DNA of 18,674 nucleotides, taken from Acidimicrobiaceae bacterium (GTDB lineage Bacteria; Actinomycetota; Acidimicrobiia; Acidimicrobiales; RAAP-2). The notes beneath the pieces are model-generated. The model did not search any database. It saw nothing but the letters and a program-made list of their open reading frames with translations, and was not told the DNA's origin. The stretch spans positions 1-18,674 of the forward strand of contig PMFY01000076.1 in assembly GCA_003157945.1 (NCBI GenBank), read 5' to 3'. Positions 1 through 8,277 of this stretch are shown one piece after another. Made by a program: the position numbers and the translations under genes. Positions within the stretch are counted from its first letter, which is position 1; every line of letters starts with the position of its first letter.

Positions 1-761
1 TGAACATGCCGATCTTCGTGCTCGACAACGCCTATGCGCTGGGCGTCGCCAGTTCGCTGGGGGACGCGGCGGTCACCCACGAACGACTGGCGCCGTTCGT
101 CGCCCTGGCGGGAGCGGCCGGTGTCACCGAGGCGTCACTCCTCCGCTTCGTCCCCGAGGAGATCAGCGCGCTCGTGCGGCTCGACGAACTCGACGATGCG
201 ACGGAGCTCCTCGACTACTTCGAGTCCTGTGCCGAGCGGTCGGCCAGATCCTGGCCCATGGCGGCGGCGGCGCGCTGCCGGGCCCTCGTAGCCATCGCCC
301 GGGGAGACCCGACCGAGGCGTCGGGCGCGGTCGAACGGGCGGTGCTCCACCACCGGGGTGTCCGTCAGCCGTTCGAGGAAGCACGCACCTGGCTGGTCGC
401 CGGGGAGATCTACCGGCGGTCCCGTGCCAAGCGGAAGGCCGCCGAGGCGCTGTCCAACGCCATCGACCTCTTCGAGGGCCTGGGGAGTCCGGGGTGGTCG
501 CAGCAGGCCCGGGATGAGCTCGCCAGGGTCGGTCTCCGAGCCGGGCGGACGAAACGCGACGGACCGGACCTCACCACCGCCGAACGCGAGGTCATCGAAC
601 TCGTCATCTCGGGCCTGTCGAACCGCGAGGTGGCCCAACAGCTCTTCATGGGCCAGCGGACCGTCGAAGCCCACCTCACGCACGTCTTCCAGAAGCTCGG
701 CGTGCGGTCCCGGACGCAGCTGGCGGCCGCCTACCGTCTCCCCGCAGACGGAGTCCGCTGA
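1..761 (+). CDS. LuxR-family transcriptional regulator, C-terminal part (cut by window edge)
   Basis: The reading frame is open to the left edge, so the ATG at 6 is probably internal. About 251 residues are visible from that ATG. Residues ~50-175 are alanine-rich amphipathic helices resembling the TPR-like middle of large LuxR (LAL/MalT-type) regulators. Residues ~188-243 form a LuxR/GerE helix-turn-helix, with LTTAERE at the start, a GLSNREVAQQL recognition region, RTVEAHL and KLGVRSRTQLA. LAL proteins are usually about 900 residues with an N-terminal ATPase, so most of the gene probably lies outside the window. The DNA-binding end looks intact. Its signal and targets cannot be seen. It converges on the Lhr gene. 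A shorter response regulator is less likely because the helical repeat region continues to the edge. Confidence 0.85.
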   Translation, partial: NMPIFVLDNAYALGVASSLGDAAVTHERLAPFVALAGAAGVTEASLLRFVPEEISALVRLDELDDATELLDYFESCAERSARSWPMAAAARCRALVAIARGDPTEASGAVERAVLHHRGVRQPFEEARTWLVAGEIYRRSRAKRKAAEALSNAIDLFEGLGSPGWSQQARDELARVGLRAGRTKRDGPDLTTAEREVIELVISGLSNREVAQQLFMGQRTVEAHLTHVFQKLGVRSRTQLAAAYRLPADGVR

Positions 762-946
762 CCTCCGTCCGCGGGAACGGCGTGACGCCGGCCTGACGTG
801 GCGTGCCCTCGTGATACGTAGGTGAGGACGTCGATGCCGCTACCAGGTCCGCCAGGCGCCCGGTCACGGATCCACCGACTCCGCCGAGCGTTCCGCACCG
901 GCCCGACTCGCCGGACCCGGGTCGTCCGAAATCGTGCGGACCGTTC
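762..946. other. Convergent intergenic region between the LuxR-type gene and lhr
   Basis: This 185-base gap separates two converging genes. I see no convincing gene. Two short inverted repeats are present: GGCG-tga-CGCC near 779-789 and CGGAC-ccgggtc-GTCCG near 912-928. Either could help end transcription, but both stems are weak. Confidence 0.4.
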
Positions 947-3900
947 CTACGAGGCGGCGGCCGTGGCGTCGGCGGGTACGCCGTCGCGGTAGCGGACGGA
1001 GCGGTTGCGCACCGATGGGACCCGGGGCCCGACCAGCAGTCCGCCCGTCAGGTTGAGGGGGTCGGCGCCGGCCACGGTGACCTCTGCGCCCCGCGCAGGA
1101 TCGTGCTGCACCTGGCCGAGGAGATCGGCGGCATCCGTGGCCGCGTACTGCTCGCCGGAGATGCCGGCCACGAACCGGCCCCCCAGGACCTGACCCCGGG
1201 CCTCGAGCCGTCGTAGGGCCCGCACCACGTCGCGCCAGGGGATGCGGTACGACTCGCGCTCCCACAGGTCCCAGGCCACCACGCCCCAGCGGGCCAGCAG
1301 CTGCCAGGCGACGGCCTCGGCCAGCTCCTCGGACTCCGGTCCGTGCCCCGGGCCGGGCACCTCCGGCTCGGGCAGGAGCGACCAGCGGCCCTCGCCGATG
1401 CCGCTCCCCGGGAGGGCGCGTGCCCGTCCGAGGGCGGCGCGACGGGCACCGGCCCGGCCGGGGCCGCGGCGGGCCCGGGCCGCCAGCAGGCTCCGCACGG
1501 CCGCGAAGGCGTCGGCCGTGACGATCCCCCGCGACACGAGGTCCCACAGTCCCTCGTCGACGTCGCTGTCGAGCCGCCCGGTGGCACCGGGCAGCTCGGA
1601 GCGGAAGGACGCGCCCCGGGTACGGAGGACGGCGAGGAGGTCGGACGAGGCCCCGACCGAGGGTGCCACCACGTCGCGTCCGGCCCGCACCGCGGCCAGC
1701 GTCCAGCCCAGGTCCTCCCGGCACGTCAGGGCCAGCGGCGTGGCCGGCGACGGGGTGGCCGTGCCGCGGCGGGCGGGCTCATCCCCTTCGACTGCGTCGG
1801 GGCGCGGGGTGAGTCGGCCCCAGGCCACCTGACCCGCCAGGCACAGCTCGTCGAGCCAGCGGGGGTCGTAGCCGGCCACGCGGGCCGGCAGCAGGTGGCG
1901 CTCCCACTCGCCGGCCGGCGCCTCGATGCCCTGGAGCTGCTCGATGACCGCGAGCAGGCCGGCCCGGCCCTCGGCGTGCGTCCCCGACGCGACGTGCTGC
2001 CAGCAGGCCAGGAAGCGGATGAACGTGGCCACGGGCACCGCCTCGACGCGGCGCCGACGACGGGTCCGGCTGGCGGCATGGATGCGCACCAGCAGGTGCC
2101 GGGCGCACCAGCGGCCGTCGGGGAGTTCGATGGCCGAGCCCAGGGCCTGACGGCGGGCCAGGCCGGACCGCGCCCGGGCCGCCGTGACGGGCACGCCCCG
2201 GACGGCACCCGACGGCAGCTCGCCCCCGTCGACCAGTCGCTCCACCGTCACGGGTCCGGCCAGGTCGAGGTGACCGCCCACGCACTCGGCCAGGGCGTCG
2301 TCGGCGTCGACCAGGGGGTCGGTCAGCGAGTCATGGACGAGCTCGGCCTCGCCGCGTCGCTCGGTGGCGGCCCAGTGGCCGCCCACCAGTCCGGCCCGCC
2401 CGTCGGCCACCAGCTCCTCGAACCAGGGGCGCCAGGCGGGCACGTCGCGGCACAGGACGAGGGAGAGCAGCAGGTCGTGGAGCTCGTCGGCGTCGCGTGG
2501 TGTGGCGCGGATCTGGTCCAGGACCTCGGCCTCGGCCACCGGGTCGAAGGCGGCGAGCTCCCCCGGGGCGACCGGGAGGCCGGGCGGCAGCCCGTCGGGA
2601 CCCAGCACCCCGAGTCCCCGGGGCACCGCCACGGCCCGCGTCCGGCGCTCCTCCAGCGGCGCGCCGTCGAGGAAGGTGAACGGCTTGCCGGTGAGGATGC
2701 CGTGGGCGAGGGGTGAGGGCTCGGCCGACTCCACGAAGTGGACCGACACGCGGCCGGACTCCAGGTCGTCGAGGAGGGCCACCAGGCCGTCGGCGTCGAG
2801 CGGCTCGGTCAGGCAGTCGTCGACGGTCTGGCGGACCAGGACGTGGTCGGGGACGGGCACCGGCCCCGGAGGGGCGTTCTCCTGGCAGGCGGCCAACGCC
2901 GGCCAGGTGGCGGCCAGCATGTCCTCGGCCTCCATCCGCTGCAGGTGGATGGGCCGACGGGCCCCACCGCGCGAGCGGGGGACCACCAGGGCCCGGTTGA
3001 GGTTCCACCGCCACCGGGCGGCCAGCATCGGATGGGGCAGCACGGCCTGGACCAGGACGTCGTGGGCGGTGGTGCTCTGGAGCATCGAGGGGACCTGCGG
3101 CAGGGGGAAGCTGTGCTGGGGCCCGAGGGAGAGGACGACGGTGTCGTCGTCGGCGGCGGCCTGGAGCTCGAAGTCGAAGGAGACGCAGAACCGCTTGCGC
3201 AGGGCCAGCCCCAGCGCCCGGTTGATGCGTCCGCCGTAGGGGGAGTGGACGATCAGCTGGGTCCCCTCGGCGTCGTCGAAGACCCGCTCGATGACCAGGC
3301 GGTCGCGGGTGGGGAGCGCCCCCAGGGCCGCGAGGCCGGCACCCAGGTAGGCGACCACCTGGTCGGCCACCTCCTCGGACACGCCGGCCCGGGCGCGCAC
3401 CTCGGCCCGGGCCCCGGTGCCGTCGCCGGCGGCCAGGAGCGGCTCGAGCGCGGCCCGGAGGTCACCGACCTCCGCGCTGAGCTCGGCCGTGCGGGCGGGG
3501 GCCTCGCCGAGCCAGAAGGGGATGGTCGGGGGCAGGTCGGCGGCGTCGACCACGCGCACGGTACCCGTCTCCACCTTGACGACGCGCCACGAGTGGGTTC
3601 CCAGGAGGAAGATGTCGCCGGCGGTCGCCTCGACGGCGAAGTCCTCGTGGACCGAGCCCACGGTGACGCCGTCGGGGTCGAGGACGACGCGGTAGTCGCC
3701 CGTCTCCGGGATGGCTCCGCCACTGGTGAGCGCGGCCAGCCGTGCTCCCCGGCGCGCCCGGAGTCGGCCGTTGACCGCGTCGTGGTGCAGATGGGCGCCG
3801 CGTCGTCCGCGTCCGGTCTGGATGCCCCAGGAGGCCAGCTCCACGACCTGGTCGAACTGGGCGCGGGTGAGCCCGGCGAAGGGTGCAGCCCGCCGCACCA

Positions 3901-5338
3901 GGGCGAAGAGGGCGTCGACGTCCCACTCGCCGGCGGCGGCCACCTCGGCCACGACCTGCTGGGTCAGGACGTCCGACGGGGCCACGGGTGGATGGAGCAG
4001 GTCGAGGTGGCCCGCCCGCACGGCCGCCAGCAGGGCCGTGCACTCCACCAGCTCGTCGCGGGTCAGCGGATAGAGGCGTCCGGACGGGGTGCCCTCGACG
4101 TGGTGGTTGGCCCGGCCCACCCGCTGGAGGAAGGTGCCGATGGCCCGGGGGGAGCCGATCTGGCAGACGAGCTCGACCGGTCCCACGTCGATGCCGAGCT
4201 CGAGGGAGGCGGTGGCGACCAGGGCACGGAGGTCACCCGCCCGGAGCCGTTGCTCGACGATCCGACGGCGGGCCGCCGAGAGACTGCCGTGGTGGGCGGC
4301 CACCTGGAGCGCGGCGTCGACCTCGGCGCCCGACGCGGCGGCCGTACCCTCCTCGGCGCCGAGTCGCCGGGCCAGCTGATGGGCCACGCGCTCGGCCATC
4401 TTGCGCGTGTTGACGAAGACGAGGGTCGTGCGGTGCTCGAGCACGTGCCCGGCGATCCGGTCGAGCACGTCGGAGAACTGGGCGCCGCTGGCCACCGCCT
4501 CGAGCTCGCTGTCGGGCAGCTCGATGGCCACGTCGAGGTCGCGGGCGTGTCCGCAGTCGATGACGGCCGTAGGCGGGGCGGTGTGGTCGACGCCCGACAA
4601 CAGACGGGCCACCACCTCGAGGGGACGCTGGGTGGCGGACAGCCCGATGCGCTGGAGCCGGCCGCCCCGTTCGGCCACCAGGTGGGCGAGGCGCTCCAGA
4701 CTGAGGGCGAGGTGAGACCCCCGCTTGTCGCGGGCCAGCGTATGGACCTCGTCGACGATGACGGTGTGGACCCCGCCCAGGACGGCCCGTGACGACGCGG
4801 CGGTCAACAACAGGTAGAGCGACTCCGGGGTGGTGACGAGGAGGTCGGGCGGCCGCTTCCGCATGGCGGCCCGCTCGGCCGCCGGCGTGTCCCCGGTGCG
4901 GACCGCCACGGTGAGCCCCGGCGGCGCCAGGCCGAGCCGTTCGGCCTCGGCGGCGATCCCGTCCAGGGGGGCCCGCAGGTTCTCCTCGACGTCGACGGCC
5001 AGGGCGCGCAGCGGCGAGATGTAGACGACCCCCGGGCCGGGGGGTGGGGCATCGTCGGTGGGCACGGCCCGACCGTCCGACTGGGCCCGGTAGGCGGCGT
5101 CGATGGCCACGAGGAAGCCGGTGAGCGTCTTGCCCGAGCCCGTCGGCGAGGCGACCAGGACGTCCTCGCCGGACAGGATCCGGGGCCACGCCCGCCGCTG
5201 GGGTTCCGTGGCCCCCCCGGGGAAGCGGCGGCGGAACCAGGCCGCCACGGCCGGGTGGAACTCGTCCGGGATGCCGTCCCCGCCGACCGTTTCGGGAGGA
5301 GCGGCCCCGGTGGCAGCCGGTGGTGAGGTCCGGATCAC
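947..5338 (-). CDS. lhr: Lhr-type ATP-dependent DNA helicase
   Basis: This 1463-residue superfamily 2 helicase is full length for bacterial Lhr (about 1500 residues). It shows the complete motif set: Walker A ASPTGSGKT (63-71), Ia ISPLRALAVD (107-116), TTPESLYLLL (169-178), DEVH (196-199), SAT (234-236), TLVFVNTRK (305-313), motif V ATASLELGIDVG (375-386) and motif VI QRVGRANH (405-412). The long region after about residue 430 matches in size the winged-helix core plus C-terminal domain of Lhr. Lhr proteins are 3'-to-5' translocases that unwind DNA or RNA:DNA duplexes and are induced by DNA damage in mycobacteria. The start is GTG at 5338, because an in-frame TAG lies four codons upstream. 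That TAG is part of a promoter-like TAGAAT, suggesting a leaderless message. In mycobacteria lhr adjoins nei; no nei gene follows here. Confidence 0.96.
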   Translation of the reverse strand: MIRTSPPAATGAAPPETVGGDGIPDEFHPAVAAWFRRRFPGGATEPQRRAWPRILSGEDVLVASPTGSGKTLTGFLVAIDAAYRAQSDGRAVPTDDAPPPGPGVVYISPLRALAVDVEENLRAPLDGIAAEAERLGLAPPGLTVAVRTGDTPAAERAAMRKRPPDLLVTTPESLYLLLTAASSRAVLGGVHTVIVDEVHTLARDKRGSHLALSLERLAHLVAERGGRLQRIGLSATQRPLEVVARLLSGVDHTAPPTAVIDCGHARDLDVAIELPDSELEAVASGAQFSDVLDRIAGHVLEHRTTLVFVNTRKMAERVAHQLARRLGAEEGTAAASGAEVDAALQVAAHHGSLSAARRRIVEQRLRAGDLRALVATASLELGIDVGPVELVCQIGSPRAIGTFLQRVGRANHHVEGTPSGRLYPLTRDELVECTALLAAVRAGHLDLLHPPVAPSDVLTQQVVAEVAAAGEWDVDALFALVRRAAPFAGLTRAQFDQVVELASWGIQTGRGRRGAHLHHDAVNGRLRARRGARLAALTSGGAIPETGDYRVVLDPDGVTVGSVHEDFAVEATAGDIFLLGTHSWRVVKVETGTVRVVDAADLPPTIPFWLGEAPARTAELSAEVGDLRAALEPLLAAGDGTGARAEVRARAGVSEEVADQVVAYLGAGLAALGALPTRDRLVIERVFDDAEGTQLIVHSPYGGRINRALGLALRKRFCVSFDFELQAAADDDTVVLSLGPQHSFPLPQVPSMLQSTTAHDVLVQAVLPHPMLAARWRWNLNRALVVPRSRGGARRPIHLQRMEAEDMLAATWPALAACQENAPPGPVPVPDHVLVRQTVDDCLTEPLDADGLVALLDDLESGRVSVHFVESAEPSPLAHGILTGKPFTFLDGAPLEERRTRAVAVPRGLGVLGPDGLPPGLPVAPGELAAFDPVAEAEVLDQIRATPRDADELHDLLLSLVLCRDVPAWRPWFEELVADGRAGLVGGHWAATERRGEAELVHDSLTDPLVDADDALAECVGGHLDLAGPVTVERLVDGGELPSGAVRGVPVTAARARSGLARRQALGSAIELPDGRWCARHLLVRIHAASRTRRRRRVEAVPVATFIRFLACWQHVASGTHAEGRAGLLAVIEQLQGIEAPAGEWERHLLPARVAGYDPRWLDELCLAGQVAWGRLTPRPDAVEGDEPARRGTATPSPATPLALTCREDLGWTLAAVRAGRDVVAPSVGASSDLLAVLRTRGASFRSELPGATGRLDSDVDEGLWDLVSRGIVTADAFAAVRSLLAARARRGPGRAGARRAALGRARALPGSGIGEGRWSLLPEPEVPGPGHGPESEELAEAVAWQLLARWGVVAWDLWERESYRIPWRDVVRALRRLEARGQVLGGRFVAGISGEQYAATDAADLLGQVQHDPARGAEVTVAGADPLNLTGGLLVGPRVPSVRNRSVRYRDGVPADATAAAS

Positions 5339-5344
5339 CCGCCC

Positions 5345-5350
5345 ATTCTA
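5345..5350 (-). promoter_or_regulatory. Putative -10 element giving a leaderless lhr transcript
   Basis: Read on the minus strand the hexamer is TAGAAT, matching actinobacterial TANNNT and one base from TATAAT. Six bases separate it from the GTG start, so transcription would begin at or next to the start codon. No Shine-Dalgarno sequence and no convincing -35 are visible. Confidence 0.5.
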
Positions 5351-5411
5351 CGGGTGGGCCGTCACGCCGACCCGGGCCGGCCGATCCGTCCGGCGGACTC
5401 GCACCCGACCC

Positions 5412-5437
5412 GTGTGGACCGGCGGGCGGGCGGGTAC
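5412..5437 (+). promoter_or_regulatory. Candidate sigma-B/sigma-F-type promoter of the DksA-like/YihY operon
   Basis: GTGT (5412-5415), a 16-base spacer and GGGTAC (5432-5437) fit the actinobacterial general-stress consensus GNNT-N14-16-GGGTAY. Transcription would start near 5445, leaving a leader that contains the ribosome-binding site at 5465-5471. It is not tested experimentally. Confidence 0.5.
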
Positions 5438-5479
5438 AGCGGAGGACGGCCGGGGGTTCCGGCCGGAGAGGAACGGATC

Positions 5480-5923
5480 GTGACCGAGGCCCGGACGACC
5501 GGGGAATCCACCGCACCGGTCGAGGCGCGTCGGACCGCGCTCGAGACCGAGCACCACCGCCTGGTGGGACTGCGCCGGGACGTGCTCGGCGAGGTGTCGG
5601 ACGAGGCCGTCCCGGCATCCGGCGCGACGGGCGGCCCGGGCCGGCACCCGACCGACGGGGGGAGCGGTGGAGAGGACCGGGAGCGCAGCCAGGCCGTCCT
5701 CGGGCAGTTGGACCAGCAACTGCGGGACGTCGACGACGCCATCGGCCGGCTCGACCGTGGGGAGTACGGCCTCTGTGAGGTCTGTGGCGAGCCCATCGGG
5801 GCGGCACGCCTCGAGGCGCTGCCGGCCTCCCGCTTCTGTGTCCGTCACCGGGAGCTGGTGGAGCGCGGGATGGGGCGTGCGGGCGAGCCCATCGGGGGTG
5901 CAGGGCCGGTGGCGCTCCCGTGA
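5480..5923 (+). CDS. DksA/TraR-family C4-type zinc-finger protein (CCCH variant)
   Basis: I chose GTG 5480 because a GGAGAGG ribosome-binding site ends 8 bases before it; longer versions lack one. The product has 147 residues. Residues ~15-38 and ~65-93 look helical, separated by a Gly/Pro-rich linker (45-64). Next come LDRGEYGLCEVCGEPI and a zinc-finger signature Cys99-x2-Cys102-x17-Cys120-x2-His123. DksA/TraR proteins normally have four cysteines, so the final ligand is His here. Family members bind RNA polymerase through the secondary channel and modulate initiation with ppGpp; whether this one does is inference. Its stop overlaps the next start by four bases (GTGA), so it is probably translationally coupled to the YihY-like gene. 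A stress-type promoter lies upstream. Confidence 0.86.
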   Translation: MTEARTTGESTAPVEARRTALETEHHRLVGLRRDVLGEVSDEAVPASGATGGPGRHPTDGGSGGEDRERSQAVLGQLDQQLRDVDDAIGRLDRGEYGLCEVCGEPIGAARLEALPASRFCVRHRELVERGMGRAGEPIGGAGPVALP

Positions 5924-6975
5924 ACGCCCTCGAGCGGACGCTCCGCCGGGTCGACGCCGCCCAGCAGCGCCACACCGTGCCGGCATTCCTCGTCGGCGTG
6001 GTCAAGAAGTTCGGCGACGACAACGGCGGCAACCTCTCGGTGCAGCTGACGTACGCGATGTTCGTGACGGTCTTTCCGCTGCTGCTCCTGCTGGTGACCG
6101 TGCTCACGCTCGTGCTGGGCGGCCATCCCGGACTGCAGCAGCGGGTGCTGCACTCGGCGTTCGGGCAGTTCCCCATCATCGGCACGCAGTTGGCCCACAA
6201 CGTCCACGCCCTGCACCGGTCCTCCGTCGTCGGTCTCGTGGTCGGCCTGGTGGGCCTCGTCTACGGCACCACGGGCCTCGCCCAGGCCGGACTGTTCTCG
6301 ATGGCCCAGATCTGGAACATCCCGGGCGCCGTGCGCCCCGCCTACGCCGCCCGGCTGGCCCGCAGCCTCCTCTTCCTGGCCGTGCTCTTCGTCGGCCTGG
6401 TCGTCACCACCGTGCTCACGGGATTCGGCACCTTCGGCCGCCACGACGTCTGGTTGGGCCTGGTCGGCGAGGTGCTGGCCGGCGCCGTCAACGTGGCGAT
6501 CTACCTGACGGCCTTCCGGGTGCTGACACCCGGACAGGTGGCGACCCGGTGGCTGGTTCCGGGCGCCGTGGTCGGCGGCATCGCCTGGACACTGCTCCAG
6601 GCGTTGGGCGGCTACGTGGTGGGCCACGACCTCGAAGGGGCCGGCGCGCTCTACGGGCTGTTCGGGCTGGTGCTCGGCCTCGTGGCCTGGATCGCCCTCG
6701 GTGCGCAGGTGACCCTCTACTCGGCGGAGATCAACACCGTCCTCCACCAACGGCTGTGGCCGCGGGGCCTGGTCCAGCCCCCGCTGACGGAGGCCGATCA
6801 GCGGTCGGTCGCCCTCCAGGCCACGCAGAACCGGCGGCGACCCGAACAGCGGGTGGTCACCTCGTTCGAGCACCGTCCGATGAGTCAGGACGAGTTCCGG
6901 GAGGCCGGCTTCCGCGAGGACGACGACGCGGACGGACTCACCGTGGCCTCGCCGGGACGTGGCGACCCGACCTGA
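5920..6975 (+). CDS. YihY/BrkB-family (UPF0761) inner-membrane protein
   Basis: The 351-residue product starts at GTG 5920, overlapping the upstream stop. About six hydrophobic segments are visible, near residues 41-66, 101-117, 147-168, 178-200, 211-233 and 242-266. The N-terminal pattern QLTYAMFVTVFPLLLLL is typical of the YihY/BrkB family. A hydrophilic, charged C-terminal tail (~275-351) is probably cytoplasmic. The family was once annotated as ribonuclease BN or virulence factor BrkB; its biochemical role is not settled, and transport or envelope functions have been proposed. Coupling to a DksA-like regulator suggests shared stress control rather than a shared reaction. Confidence 0.93.
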   Translation: MNALERTLRRVDAAQQRHTVPAFLVGVVKKFGDDNGGNLSVQLTYAMFVTVFPLLLLLVTVLTLVLGGHPGLQQRVLHSAFGQFPIIGTQLAHNVHALHRSSVVGLVVGLVGLVYGTTGLAQAGLFSMAQIWNIPGAVRPAYAARLARSLLFLAVLFVGLVVTTVLTGFGTFGRHDVWLGLVGEVLAGAVNVAIYLTAFRVLTPGQVATRWLVPGAVVGGIAWTLLQALGGYVVGHDLEGAGALYGLFGLVLGLVAWIALGAQVTLYSAEINTVLHQRLWPRGLVQPPLTEADQRSVALQATQNRRRPEQRVVTSFEHRPMSQDEFREAGFREDDDADGLTVASPGRGDPT

Positions 6976-7022
6976 GGGTCCGGGTCGCCCGCCGGGCCGC
7001 ACCGATCCGGTCCGACCCCGGT

Positions 7023-7047
7023 GCATGACCGCCCCGGCCATGGGTAG
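7023..7047 (+). promoter_or_regulatory. Weak candidate stress-type promoter before the DoxX-like gene
   Basis: GGGTAG (7042-7047) lies 15 bases after GCAT (7023-7026), matching only the loosest form of the consensus (GNNT). It sits so close to the ATG at 7057 that the transcript would be almost leaderless, and it overlaps the AGAGGA ribosome-binding site. The two readings conflict, so confidence is low. Confidence 0.25.
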
Positions 7048-7056
7048 AGGACCGGC

Positions 7057-7902
7057 ATGGCACTCACCCGACGCATCGCCCGACCACTGCTCGCCGCCGT
7101 GTTCATCGCCGACGGCATCGACTCCCTCCGCGATCCGGAACGCAAGGCCAAGGCCGCCCAGGCGGTGACCGTCCCGCTCGCCCGACGGGTGCCGGCCGTG
7201 CCCGACGACCCCGAGCTGCTGGTGCGGCTGAACGGGACGGTGCAGGTCGGGGCCGGGGTGCTGCTCGCCGTCGGGCGGTTCCGCCGGCTGGCCGCCCTCG
7301 CCCTCATCGCCTCGATCGTCCCGACCACGTACGCCGCCCACCGCTTCTGGGAGGAGGACGACGACGTCATACGGGCCGACCAGCAGGTGCACTTCCTCAA
7401 GAACGTCGGCCTCCTGGGCGGCCTCGTCCTCGCCGCCTTCGACACGGAGGGTGAGCCCTCCCTCGGTTGGCGGGCCCGACGCCGGGCGGCGCGCATCGGT
7501 GCGGCCGTGGCGGTGGGCCGGGCCGCGGGGTCGTCGTCGGCCCGGAGCACCGGAAGCTCGGTGGCGGACAGCGCCGGCGAACTGGCCCGGCACGCCCGGG
7601 ATGCCGCCGTGGAGGTCGGCCGCCATCTCGATGACGGCGCCGGGCGCGCCGCGCACCAGGCCCAGGACGTGGCCGCCCGGGTCGCCCGGCAGGCCGACCT
7701 CACCGGTCGGCAGGTCGCCGGCACCCTGCCCGGCGCGGGACAGCAGCTCACCGGCGCCTTCGGCGGGGCCGGAGCACGAGCGGTCGGGACCGTCTCCCGG
7801 GCCGCCCGCTCGGGGGCGGGAACGGTCACGCCCCTGTTCGCCGCCGGTGCGGACCAGGTCGGTGAGCTGGTCGACCGGGCCAAGGAGTCCCTCGAGGGTT
7901 GA
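7057..7902 (+). CDS. DoxX-family membrane protein with alanine-rich C-terminal tail
   Basis: Residues ~5-130 match the DoxX type: an N-terminal RRIARPLLAAVFIADGID segment, then hydrophobic stretches near 8-22, 63-76, 77-95 and 115-128, with conserved NG and HFLKN turns. Residues ~140-281 are unusual. They form an Ala/Gly/Arg-rich, largely amphipathic region with repeated heptad-like AARVARQA and ARHARDAA pieces, resembling apolipoprotein- or LEA-like helices more than a membrane domain. The start ATG has AGAGGA six bases upstream. Single-domain DoxX proteins are usually 130-180 residues, so the tail roughly doubles the size. Some DoxX proteins are linked to thiol or oxidative-stress complexes; the role here is unknown. 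Confidence 0.8.
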   Translation: MALTRRIARPLLAAVFIADGIDSLRDPERKAKAAQAVTVPLARRVPAVPDDPELLVRLNGTVQVGAGVLLAVGRFRRLAALALIASIVPTTYAAHRFWEEDDDVIRADQQVHFLKNVGLLGGLVLAAFDTEGEPSLGWRARRRAARIGAAVAVGRAAGSSSARSTGSSVADSAGELARHARDAAVEVGRHLDDGAGRAAHQAQDVAARVARQADLTGRQVAGTLPGAGQQLTGAFGGAGARAVGTVSRAARSGAGTVTPLFAAGADQVGELVDRAKESLEG

Positions 7903-7962
7903 GGAGCACGGCCGTCCGGACGCCGGTCGTCACGGCTCCCGTCGTCTCGACTCCGGCGAGCT

Positions 7963-7978
7963 GACCGGATAATCGGTC
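7963..7978. terminator. Weak inverted repeat between convergent genes
   Basis: GACCG-gataat-CGGTC is a perfect 5-bp stem in the 101-base gap between the DoxX-like gene and the DUF4235 gene, which face each other. It could end transcription from either side. There is no T-tract, as is common in actinobacteria. Confidence 0.25.
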
Positions 7979-8003
7979 CGCCCGGCCACCCCCGGGGGGA
8001 TGG

Positions 8004-8264
8004 TCAGTCCGGCCAGGTGCCCGTCGCCCGCGCCACGCCGACCGCGCCGGCCCGGTCGACGGCCGCCCGCACGGCGGCGAACAGCGCCCCTTCGAGCGCG
8101 GCGCCGAGCACGACGGTGCCCCAGCCGGCGGTGCGGTCGTTCGGCTCGGGTCGGCCGTCCTCGCCGGTCAGGCCGTGCCAGACCCGGCGGAAGACGGACC
8201 GGGCCACCAGCCCGCCCCCGATGCCGATGACCGCGGACACGAGGCGATAGGAGAGCCTGCTCAC
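8004..8264 (-). CDS. DUF4235-family small membrane protein
   Basis: The protein has 86 residues from GTG 8264. The frame is open farther upstream, but that part is the shadow of the DUF3618 gene, and the family's N-terminal pattern starts here. Residues ~6-24 (LVSAVIGIGGGLVARSVFR) and ~49-68 (GTVVLGAALEGALFAAVRAA) are hydrophobic. VWHGLTG, followed by a DRAGAV turn and a terminal TGTWP, is the DUF4235 signature. The family is mainly actinobacterial and has no known function. It starts 13 bases after the DUF3618 stop and is the last gene of a three-gene operon. A weak purine-rich stretch precedes the start. Confidence 0.85.
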   Translation of the reverse strand: MSRLSYRLVSAVIGIGGGLVARSVFRRVWHGLTGEDGRPEPNDRTAGWGTVVLGAALEGALFAAVRAAVDRAGAVGVARATGTWPD

Positions 8265-8277
8265 CGGACGACCCCGC

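Noticed and set aside
834..992. Possible 52-residue arginine-rich ORF on the plus strand with GAGGA upstream
   Set aside because: Half of it is antisense to the end of lhr, it is low-complexity and family-less, and open frames of this size are common in such GC-rich DNA.
2738..4792. 684-codon open frame on the plus strand inside lhr
   Set aside because: It is the antisense shadow of a strongly supported helicase gene; its protein is a Gly/Arg/His-rich mixture without recognisable motifs.
5845..7656. 603-codon open frame on the minus strand across the YihY-like and DoxX-like genes
   Set aside because: It lies opposite two genes with clear membrane-protein sequence and has shadow-like composition.
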